Source: Annona cherimola
Taxonomy: Eukaryota; Streptophyta; Magnoliopsida; Magnoliales; Annonaceae
Direction of reading: 5' to 3'
Assembly: GCA_030490835.1 (NCBI GenBank)
Contig: CM059977.1
Location: 35,981,676-36,045,675, forward strand
Length of the DNA: 64,000 nucleotides
Part shown: positions 10,142 to 18,981 of the stretch, in pieces
Position numbering within the stretch: position 1 is the stretch's first letter
Layout of the letters: each line of letters starts with the position of its first letter
Program-made: the position numbers and the translations under genes
Notes under the pieces: generated by a model
What the model was told of the DNA's origin: nothing
Databases searched by the model: none
Seen by the model: the letters and a program-made list of their open reading frames with translations, nothing else

Positions 10142-12291
10142 ATGCCTCCTAGAAAAAAGTACGGCTTGCGCCATCGAGATAGGGCGTTATGGCTCAAACC
10201 TAATGAGCCGGGTGGATCTGCAAGCATTCCCATAGAAATTCCAGATGATGTAGTTGGGCCAAGCAAGAAGAAGACCCGAGTTTCGGCCGTGGGGACTTCC
10301 CCACCAGGGCGTCGTCGTCCCAAGCTTCCCCTTCGCCGTCCTACTGATGTTGCTCCTATCTCGCCGGGAGTTAGTTCGGATTCGGTTGAGGCGGAATCCG
10401 GTTCGGGGGAGCATGATGACTTATCCTCCGACGCCATTTTCTACTCTCTAGAGGGTGAATCGTCGATCCAAGAGAGTGGTTCTCGGGCTCGGGCGGCAGA
10501 TTCCTCTTTTCTTGATGAGGGGTTTGCCTCGCCAGCAGAAGAATTCTCTGCTCAAGATGGTGGTCTCCCTCAAGATGACCCTCGAGATGGAGAGGAACTC
10601 GTCCCAAAAGAAGGCTTGCCAGGCTCAGAAAGAGAGTCCGCGCCGACCGCGGAGGACGAGCCTATTGAAGAGCTACCGGTTGGTGAGGAGATGGCTTCTG
10701 TCGAAGGCGTGGGATCCCCGACAGTGGGCGAGGGGTCCATTGCCCCAAGGGCAGTCTCTCTGCTCGTATCGCCTTCGATCCGTCCGGCTATTGGTGAAGA
10801 CCCTTTCCTTGTCTCTTACGAGGCCAACGCCCTTGGGGCGGTTCCGGCGGGCAAGGTATATTCCTTTTCCCTTTTTGTCTCCTTCTTTTGTACCTGTGCT
10901 TCTTTGGTGTCTGACTGACCTCCTAGCTTCTTTCTTTTTTTGTATTGCAGATTGACTCTCATGTCACCTATTACCACTCTTGGAATAAAGTCCGTGCTTA
11001 GTTTGAGAAGTTTTCCGCCGCTCACCGAGATATTTTGAGTCGGACTCCGTTTTACAGATTGGCGAGCCTCAAGCCAGTCTTGATTCCTCGGGCTTTGAAA
11101 ACATCTTTAATTGAGCAATGGCGGCCAGAGACTCATACTTTCCATTTGCCCATGGGAGAATGGGGAATCTCCCTCTTGGACGTGGAGATGCAGTTGGGAC
11201 TCCCATGTATGGATCGAGAAGGCGTCATCCTTTCTTTACTTGATCCAATCACCGTGGAGGACTGTCTGACCCTGACTGGTTTGGAGGCATCTTCCTCTGA
11301 ATCTTTCCCTTTGGAGGAGCTATGGAAGTTCTGGGACCAAGTGAGGGAGGAGGAGGCTAGCCCCGAAGTCATTCAGCAGGAGGTTCGCAGCTTCCTTCTT
11401 TATCTTGTGGGAGCGTTCTTCCGGGGTGACTCTTCTCGGAATGTAGACTTGAGGTGGCTCCAAGTTTTAAGGGACCTGTCATTCCCTCACCCCATAGGGT
11501 GGGGGCGTATCCTCTTGAGCCATCTTTATGTTAACCTGGATGCCGTCAGTCGGGGTTGCAGGAGTTGTTCAGGCCTTTCTCATCTCATAGGGGTATAACT
11601 CCTTCATTCTTCCTCTTCTTTTGGCCTTAGCTTATACTACTTCTAACTTCTTCTTCTTTTCTTCGCAGCTGTGTTTTTATGAATATTTTTCAGTTGGGCG
11701 GCCTCAAAACGACTCTCCTAATGCTCTTCCACGGGCTGCTCGATGGGCGGAGTCTCGCAAGACTCACATCCCCCCTCTGATGTGGCGATCTTTGATTAGT
11801 AACTTGTCTGGAGAGCAGGTTCGCCTTTAGTTGACTTCTCCTTCGTTTTTTTTTTTGGCTTTGATCATATTCCTCTTCCCCCTTTTCTTTTGCAGTTTCA
11901 GGTGGCTCCATATGCTCGGTGGATGCATGATCCAATCATCATTGCAACGATGGGAGAGTCTACCGGCCGATTCTTGCTTTCCGACGGGGTCCGTGCCACT
12001 TGGTATTTTGGGGATAGACTCGTATGGCAGTTGACGGGTGGTAAACGGATTCCATCTCCTCTTGTTCATCATTTCTTAGTGGAGCAGACTTCCGTCTCCA
12101 TAGAGGAACTTCATCAATGTCAGGATGGATGGGGGTTGGAGCATTTCGAGCTATCTGAAGAAGGGTACAATCGATGGTATTCAGTGTATGGGCGCCATGT
12201 CCCAGCTCCCGACCTTATCTCGGACAGTCGACATGAAGCTTCAGGTGGCGACATACTTGCTCGAGCCAGGACTGCCGGTGGAATACTCTGA
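10142..12291 (+). pseudogene. Plant mobile domain (PMD) protein gene, antisense to gag-pol
   Basis: Four exons with GT-AG introns: 10142-10855, 10951-11592, 11669-11818 and 11896-12291. All junctions are phase 0, giving about 633 codons. Exon 1 encodes a basic then acidic disordered tail (MPPRKKYGLRHRDRALWLKP...). Exon 2 holds the PMD signature (SLIEQWRPETHTFHLPMGEW and ISLLDVEMQLGLP, about residues 290-320). Exon 3 has the LCFYEYFSVGRP segment and exon 4 ends VAPYARWMHD...GGIL. The fold is shared with host MAIN/MAIL proteins and is common in transposons. One in-frame TAG at 10999-11001, early in exon 2, breaks the frame; everything else is open, so the break looks recent. Role in the element is unknown. 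PMD-type extra genes are known in Tat elements. Confidence 0.85.
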
Positions 12292-13137
12292 AGATTTTTG
12301 CTTTTCACCCCTTTTTGGCCGGATTGTAATCTTGGGAATTTAAATGTCGATGCTTGGATGTGAAGCCATGTAAATACCGGCTCACCTTTGGAAGTTCTAC
12401 TTGCCTTGTGATTTGGACTATGTGACATATTGCTTTTTGCAGGGCCTTGATTTTTGTAAAACTCTTCCTCCTGGCCTGCGTGTAATGTTTTAATCATTTG
12501 TAGGCCATTGGCCATTTGAAAATTCTGTCTGTGGGCGATGCAAGGATTTTATATATATAGACCTAAAAACTTTTTAGGTCAATCGACGTCCCTTTTTATT
12601 TTCGCGACCAGCGGGCTAAAACTCCCCATTTATCTGCATTGTTCCTTCTTCCACGCGATTTTCTCCTTCCGTGCGAGCTGGGGCCCGCCTGCCCTGCCTC
12701 CTCTGCGTCTGCTATGGGTTGTGGCAGCGCTTTTCTCGCATTTTTTTCCTCTTGGATGATCATTCTCCGTCCTGCAGCTTAGAAGGTCAACTTGCTTGAG
12801 TACGGGAGTACTTTCTTTTTTAGTTCTGCCGCTGCTGTGATTAAGAGGCGTGGGTTTTCCATTAATGGCGTCCAGTTTTCATCATTTCGCGTCTGATCTC
12901 CTCCTTGCTTTCTCCCGGATTTCCAGTTCACGGCCATTCCGCGAAGGGATTTGCCATCCTCGTTTTCTGCTTCTGTTTCAGTGAGTTGGTGGCTGTTTCT
13001 CATTCTTTTTAAGCTCCTTCAATGGTGTCTTCATAGCTGCATTCTCTGCTGCTTTTGCTGTATCATTTACTGTCTCTTTGCTTCTGGATTTCTCGTTTCT
13101 GTAATGCTTTTGTTTCTGCCTTTATTTTCCTTGCTTG
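12292..13137. other. Spacer between the two antisense genes
   Basis: About 850 bp without a supportable frame. Holds the first 21-nt palindrome (12560-12580), then C/T-rich sequence with possible splice acceptors (TCTGTTTCAG at about 12980), plausibly the promoter and 5' UTR of the downstream DUF7745-like gene. Confidence 0.6.
12560..12580. repeat. 21-nt palindrome, copy 1 (PMD/DUF7745 spacer)
   Basis: Arm GACCTAAAAA, one C, then the exact reverse-complement arm. Near-identical copies are at 15256-15276 and 22207-22227 of the same element, each in a different noncoding spacer. Confidence 0.9.
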
Positions 13138-14688
13138 ATGGCTGATTTCATGGGAAATGAAGGGGATTTTCCACCTGTTGATGGGGGCATGATGCTGCCA
13201 AACGGGGGCCTATTCATGGAAGACCTCCTGCCCCCTGTTGACCCTGTTTCCCCTTCTGTTTCCCTTCTTCAAGGCCCTTGTGCGGGAGAGATTCTGTTGG
13301 AGTGGATAAATGACCTTTGTGAGGAAGAAAGATTGGTGCTGATGGAGCTGAATTTTCTGGACGTATTGGATTTAGCTAGAGTCCCACTGAACTTTGATCT
13401 TTTGACCATGGCTGTAGAGCATTGGATACCCGACCTATGTGTTTTCTGGTTTGGGAGTGTAGAGCTTTCTCCTTCTTTAGAGGAAGTTGCTGCATTGACG
13501 GGGTTCCCGTTATCTAGCGCCATGTATGCGCCTTGCTCTATCGGTAGCGTCGGAGAGGCTTTGCTTGACTTGTTTGGCTTACGGGCCTCTACCATTGCAT
13601 TAGGCTATGATGCGTTGGACATGCACATGCCATTGGATGTTTTTTATTCCCTCTTTTCATATAACCGCCAGATTGACGGATTGAGACGGATCCATTGCAG
13701 GAATGCCTTAATCTTTGCTATCCTTACTGAAGTGCTAATCCCTTGTCCGGTAGTAGGTTTTAGACCTGAATTACTTCCTGTGGTATCAATGGTTATTCGC
13801 CATGAATCCATTGTCTCTTTGGTGTTAGCCCATGTTTATGAAGGATTAACTTTGAGGCGCCTAGAGAAGACTCCTTTTCAAGGTTGTCTTTCCGTTTTGT
13901 AGGTATATCGCGGGTTTCCCTTTCTCTTGCCTTTCCCGTTCATGGGTGCTCCCTTTTGAAGAGGACTAACGCACTTTCTTTTGCAGATATGGCTTTTGGA
14001 GCATTTAGGGGCTTTCATCGGGGTGCCTCGAGCCTTGGTGGAGGGTACCGGCCTTGTGAAGACGTTGCTTGCCGCCGAGCTAACCCCTTTGCCCACAGAT
14101 ATGCATAGCCGCTTGAAGGAGTTGACCGAGGTAGATGTTGTATGGTTGCCCCCATGGCTTGTAGTCGACCCTATCCTTTGCACCAAAAGCTTTGGTGGCT
14201 TGACTTTGCTTGGATTGTACGGGTGCTCATCCTATCTTCCCCAACGCTTCATGAGGCAATTTGGGATGTTGCAAGATCTCCCCTATGTTTACGGCTCGCC
14301 ACTTGGGTACTTGAGCTATGATTCCCATCTTTTGTCTTCAGTTAGCCTTTTCAAGCAAGAATGGGCATCGAGCCGCACGACCTTGGAATTGGGTGTCATA
14401 CCTACCATAATACCCGAGGCGACTAGTGATTACCGTGCTTGGATGAGCCAACTTGTTGCGGGCATACGTCTTCGAGGTCTTATTGCAAGTGGTGCCGTGT
14501 CTACGGCGGATCTCTTTATGGGATTCCGGCGGATTTACCGGGATATGCAAGCTCTTCATTCTCAAGTGGAAGTCTTGGCCTCCATTTGCTTACAACAATC
14601 CGATGCCTTGGCCTCTATGGGAGGGATGCTTGATCATCACGAAACCGCCTTGGAGCACCTCCAATCACTCTTAGATGCTAGGCGCTAG
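13138..14688 (+). pseudogene. DUF7745-like gene of the retrotransposon, antisense to gag-pol
   Basis: Two exons, 13138-13902 and 13987-14688, joined in phase 0 across an 84-bp intron (GTATAT...TTTTGCAG), about 488 codons. The frame reads LNFDLLTMAVEHWIPDLCVFW, FGSVELSPSLEEVAALTGFP and, over the junction, FQGCLSVL|IWLLEHLGAFIG. It ends with a Gln/Leu-rich, possibly coiled region (QALHSQVEVLASICLQQ...). The 'LL..x..W.P....F.FG.VEL.PTLEE' pattern is what I know from plant DUF7745/retrotransposon-associated proteins. The last codon of exon 1 is TAG (13900-13902), abutting the donor; without it the frame is open throughout. I chose the ATG at 13138 (MADFMGNEGDFPP); it has no homologue here to confirm it. 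Confidence 0.7.
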
Positions 14689-15408
14689 TGCCTTTGTGAT
14701 GTGTAGCCCCCTTTTTTTTGTTTTGTTCTTTTTGTGAATGCTTGGAGGAGTAGAGCCAATGGATTGTATAGATATTTTTGTTGTTCTCATGTATATGGCT
14801 CCCTTTCTTCTCTTAGATTTCTTTTCTTCTTTTTTTTTTTTGGACAGCATTGTACTTGGAGAGATGCCTTTCTCCTTTGTTGTCATGTAATTGCATCTTT
14901 GGGAGTAATGAAATGAACTTTTTTGGCTATATCTTGATGTTCCATTCTTTGCTTTGCTTTTGGATTTTGCAAACTCTGAAAAATCCATTGCCTTCTGCGA
15001 ACAGTACCATTGTTTTCCCGGCCAGTCCAGATTTTGGACGTTTTGAGTTGTTGGATTGCATCTTTCATTGCGGGCTTCATGAATCTTTCACTAAGACTTG
15101 TGTTTTTGCCTTGAATGGATTAAGGAATGGTTCAAGATGAGTTGTAGCTCGTCTCTGGTCTGTTTGGCCCCCTGCTTCTGAGTTCCCGACCCTTTTGGTC
15201 GCGTTTCGGGCGTCTGCCGGGTGGCTGAAGTTTTGCTTTGCGAGTAACGCTGCAGGACCTAAAAACATTTTAGGTCTAACAGCCTGTTTCCAGCAGCAAC
15301 AGTTCTGCACTTGTGATTTGCATTTGATTTGCTGAGAGATGTATAAGAGCGATTTCTGGATGTTCCTCTTGCCTTGCTGCCGCATCATTACTTCGATGGT
15401 GAGCCCTT
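14689..15408. other. Spacer between the DUF7745-like gene and pol
   Basis: The two genes converge on this 720-bp stretch. Includes a T-run (about 14826-14841), a polyadenylation-like 'gtaatgaaatgaac' on the plus strand near 14906, and the second palindrome at 15256-15276. No coding frame is supported. Confidence 0.6.
15256..15276. repeat. 21-nt palindrome, copy 2 (pol/DUF7745 spacer)
   Basis: GACCTAAAA, three bases ACA, then TTTTAGGTC; one base different from copy 1. Confidence 0.9.
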
Positions 15409-18400
15409 TTATGCATAGAACTTCTTGACATGGTCCGAACTTATGATTTCGGCCTTCCCGTTGTCTTCGGTTTTTGAAATGGCTAATGCTCCGTTTGATA
15501 AAACTTTGGCTATAACCCACGGACCTTCCCAATTAGGCCTAAACTTGCCTCTTTTATCTGACGGATGAACAAGTAGGATCCTTTTCATAACGAGGTCACC
15601 CTCTTGGAAGTTCTTAGCTTTCACCGATTGGTTATAGGCCCGTGCCATTCGCCGTTGATATGCTTGGGTGTGGTGAAGAGCTTGAATTCTCTTTTCATCA
15701 AGCAAATCCAGTTGGGATTGGCGCGTTTGCATCCATTCTTCCATTTCTAATTCGCTTTCCTTCAAGATCCTCCAAGTTGGAATCTCCACTTCAATGGGTA
15801 GGACCGCTTCCATGCCATAGGTCAAGGCATAGGGTGAGAATCCCGTAGCTCTTCGGATAGAGGTTCGGTATGCCCACAAGGCATATGGCAACTTTTCCGC
15901 CCAATCTCGGTAGTTCTCCACCATTTTGCCAAGGATCTTGATTAAGGTCTTGTTTGCGGCTTCTACGGCTCCGTTGGCTTGAGGACGGTAGGGACTTGAC
16001 TTGTGGTGTTGGATTTTGTATTGGGCTAAGAAGTCTTGAACTTTCTTACTGATAAAGACTGTTCCGTTGTCACTTATGATTGCTTGCGGAAGGCCGAACC
16101 TTGATAGGATGTTTCCTTTGATGAAGCGTATGACTTGTGCCGCATTGATAGTTGGGAAGGACGTTGCTTCAACCCATTTAGTGAAATACTCTATTGCCAC
16201 CAATATGTATTCATGCCCGCCGATGGATTTAGGAGCTATCTTGCCGATTATGTTTATTCCCCAAGTTGAGAAAGGCCATGGGGTAGATAGGTAATGCAAG
16301 TCCGTTGCGGGTGAGTGTATCAAGTTCCCGTGCTCTTGGCATTTGAAGCATCTCCTCACATACTCCGAGCAATCTTTTTCCATTGAGATCCAATAGTATC
16401 CTTGGCGCATTATCTTTTTTGCCATCATGATCCCATTCATATGTGCTCCGCAGTCCCCATCATGGATTTGGGTCATGACTTCTTTTGCTTCTTGCCGGTC
16501 AACACACCGTAGTAGCATTTGGTTGTGAGACCTCTTATACAATGTTGCCCCCTGTATTATGTAGCTAGAGGCTAGTCTCTTGATGGTTCTTCTTTCCGCA
16601 AGCGTGATATGATCATCGAATGCTTGGTGCTCCAAGAACTGCTTTATGTCATGATACCATGGCTTTTCTTCCTCTTGAGTTTCTTCGGCTTCGGCCGTCA
16701 CTTGCAAGCAATATGCGGGTTGTTGAGATGTTTGCACTGTGATTTCTTGAGTTCCCTTCCCGTATGACATTTCAACCATGGATGCCAAGGTTGCTAGTGC
16801 ATCTGCCCATTGGTTTTGAGCCCGTGACGCATAGGTGAAAGTGACTTCTTCGAATGAGTAAACCAAGTGAGTTAACGCCGTGTGGTAAGGCTTTAACTTT
16901 TCATCTCGGGTTTCCCATTCTTCATTAGCTTGGTTGATTACCAACTGTGAATCTCCATAGATTTGAAGTTTTCTTGCCCCCAACTTGTAGGCTTCCCGTA
17001 CTCCGGCTATGCAAGCTTCATATTCGGCGATATTGTTTGTGCACGGAAAAATCAACCTTCTTGATATCATGATTGGGGCTTGGTTGGGGGAGCAAAGGAC
17101 AACGCCTATTCCGTTACCCGAAGCGTTCCATGCGCCGTCAAAGTACAAGGTCCAAGCATCATTTTCTTCATCGTGCTCCACAAGTAGTATTTCCTCATCC
17201 GGAAAATCTTCTTGTAGCGGTTGGTAGTCCGAGAGCGCCTGTGCGGCTAAGTAATCCGCTACCACTTGTCCCTTGACAGCTTTTCTTGTGACATATACTA
17301 TGTCAAACTCTGTGAGGAGCAATCGCCACCGTGCTAGCTTTCCCGTCAATACGGTCTTTTGACAAAGATACTTCAACGGGTCCATCTTAGAGATAAGTAA
17401 TACGGTTCGGGACATAATATATTGCCTTAACTTTTGCACGGCCCATACAAGAGACAAGCATGCCTTTTCAATCTCCGGATATCTGACTTCCGTAGGGGTA
17501 TATTTTCTGCTCAAGTAATATATGGCTTGTTCCTTCCGTCCCGAATCGTCCGGTTGTCCTAGCACCGCCCCCAATGCCGTTGGAGTGACTGAGAGATACA
17601 GCAGCAAGGGACCTTCCGCTCTAGGTGGCACCAAGATGGGAGGGTTAACCAAGTAGGCTTTGATTTTATCAAAGGTGATTTGGCAATCTTCATTCCACTC
17701 TTTGGGAGAGTCCTTCCTTAGCAATTTGAAAATGGGTTCACAAGTGGATGCTAGTCGGGCTATGAACCGGCTAATGTATTGAAGTTTGCCCAAGAAGCCC
17801 CTTATCTCCTTTTCGGTTGCGGGAGGTGGCATGCTTAGTATTGCCTTGACTTTTGTCGGGTCCACCTCAATTCCTTTTCCACTAACGATGAATCCGAGCA
17901 AGCGCCACTTTTGAGCTCCAAAGACGCATTTTTGCGGGTTGAGCCTTAGTTGAAATTTCTCCATCCTATTGAACAATTTTTTCAAGTCTCTTAGATGCTC
18001 TTGAAAAGTGCAGGACTGGACTATCATGTCGTCCACGTAGACCTCCATTTCTTTGCCCATCATGTCATGGAAGATGGCCGTCATGGTACGTTGATATGTA
18101 GCTCCGGCATTTTTCAAACCGAATGACATCACTTTGTAGCAAAATGTCCCCCAAGGAGTGATGAAGGATGTCTTTTCTCTATCTTCTTCGGCGATTTTGA
18201 TTTGATTATACCCGGAGAACCCCTCCATGAAGGAGAACCATGTATGGCCTGCCGTGTTGTCGATTAGAGTATCGATGTGAGGTAGTGGGAAGTCATCTTT
18301 CGGGCTAGCCTTGTTGAGATCTCTATAGTCAATGCACACTCGGACCTTTCCATCCTTCTTAGGCACGGGAACAACATTAGCTAGCCATTGCGGGTAGTGA

Positions 18401-18969
18401 GATACTACCAAGAATCCGGCATTGTATTGCTTGATCACTTCATCCCTTATCTTGGGTATCCATTCCAGTTTGAGCCTTCTAAGTTTTTTCTTTACCGGCT
18501 TGACACCGGCCTTTATTGGGAGTTGATGAGTAATGAGATTTTCGTCAAGTCCGGGCATGTCTTCATAGGAAAAGGCGAAGTTGACTAGCCGAGGCTTGAG
18601 AAAAGCGAGCATTTGGTTTCTTTCTTCGGCGGATAAGTTCTTTCCAATACGAACACATTTGGGTAGTTCCGGGGTTCCCAAATTGACGATCTCGTAGTCC
18701 AAAGCTGCGTCTTTGTTTTCATGTCTTTCTATGTTGCCGCGCAGCTCCTCATCAACTCCATGATCTTCTGAGATTTCTAGCAACTCGTGGGACCAGCGAA
18801 TGCTGGCCCACATATCCGGCTCCGTTTGTTTCTTTTTCTTTTGAATGGGTACCGGATGCATGATATGACTGCTAGAGCCGGGTCTCGAGCAAGTTGGTAT
18901 CGCATACCAATTTTTGGCTTGTATTTGCATAATGGCGTTTTTTTTATGCCGGTCATCATGAGCTATCAT
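15409..18969 (-). CDS. pol: Pol polyprotein: RT, dual RNase H, integrase
   Basis: 1186 residues from the first Met after the gag stop, in the same frame as gag. RT occupies about residues 150-390, with VCIDYRDLNKASPKDDFPLP at 211-230 and YVDD at 311-314. A degenerate first RNase H follows (460-560), then a second, archaeal-type RNase H (605-735) with FDGAWN, AEYEA, GDSQLV and WADALA intact. Integrase begins with an H-H-C-C zinc finger (836-877) and ends with a chromatin-facing C-terminal part. Two catalytic positions are altered: residue 249 is Glu in FMEGFSGYNQ, where RT motif A normally has Asp, and residue 906 is Asn in WGINIIG, where integrase has its first Asp. D967 and E1003 of the DD35E triad remain. 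The frame is otherwise open. The dual RNase H places it in the Tat lineage. Confidence 0.95.
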   Translation of the reverse strand: MIAHDDRHKKNAIMQIQAKNWYAIPTCSRPGSSSHIMHPVPIQKKKKQTEPDMWASIRWSHELLEISEDHGVDEELRGNIERHENKDAALDYEIVNLGTPELPKCVRIGKNLSAEERNQMLAFLKPRLVNFAFSYEDMPGLDENLITHQLPIKAGVKPVKKKLRRLKLEWIPKIRDEVIKQYNAGFLVVSHYPQWLANVVPVPKKDGKVRVCIDYRDLNKASPKDDFPLPHIDTLIDNTAGHTWFSFMEGFSGYNQIKIAEEDREKTSFITPWGTFCYKVMSFGLKNAGATYQRTMTAIFHDMMGKEMEVYVDDMIVQSCTFQEHLRDLKKLFNRMEKFQLRLNPQKCVFGAQKWRLLGFIVSGKGIEVDPTKVKAILSMPPPATEKEIRGFLGKLQYISRFIARLASTCEPIFKLLRKDSPKEWNEDCQITFDKIKAYLVNPPILVPPRAEGPLLLYLSVTPTALGAVLGQPDDSGRKEQAIYYLSRKYTPTEVRYPEIEKACLSLVWAVQKLRQYIMSRTVLLISKMDPLKYLCQKTVLTGKLARWRLLLTEFDIVYVTRKAVKGQVVADYLAAQALSDYQPLQEDFPDEEILLVEHDEENDAWTLYFDGAWNASGNGIGVVLCSPNQAPIMISRRLIFPCTNNIAEYEACIAGVREAYKLGARKLQIYGDSQLVINQANEEWETRDEKLKPYHTALTHLVYSFEEVTFTYASRAQNQWADALATLASMVEMSYGKGTQEITVQTSQQPAYCLQVTAEAEETQEEEKPWYHDIKQFLEHQAFDDHITLAERRTIKRLASSYIIQGATLYKRSHNQMLLRCVDRQEAKEVMTQIHDGDCGAHMNGIMMAKKIMRQGYYWISMEKDCSEYVRRCFKCQEHGNLIHSPATDLHYLSTPWPFSTWGINIIGKIAPKSIGGHEYILVAIEYFTKWVEATSFPTINAAQVIRFIKGNILSRFGLPQAIISDNGTVFISKKVQDFLAQYKIQHHKSSPYRPQANGAVEAANKTLIKILGKMVENYRDWAEKLPYALWAYRTSIRRATGFSPYALTYGMEAVLPIEVEIPTWRILKESELEMEEWMQTRQSQLDLLDEKRIQALHHTQAYQRRMARAYNQSVKAKNFQEGDLVMKRILLVHPSDKRGKFRPNWEGPWVIAKVLSNGALAISKTEDNGKAEIISSDHVKKFYA

Positions 18970-18981
18970 TAAGACTTCTTA
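18970..18981 (-). other. In-frame TAA between gag-protease and pol
   Basis: Codons read ...GAG ACC TAA GAA GTC TTA ATG, so gag and pol share one frame and are separated only by this stop (18979-18981). Either it is a mutation in a continuous Gag-Pol frame, or it is a normal feature bypassed by readthrough or splicing; Ogre-type relatives are known to splice out sequence between protease and RT. Confidence 0.85.
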
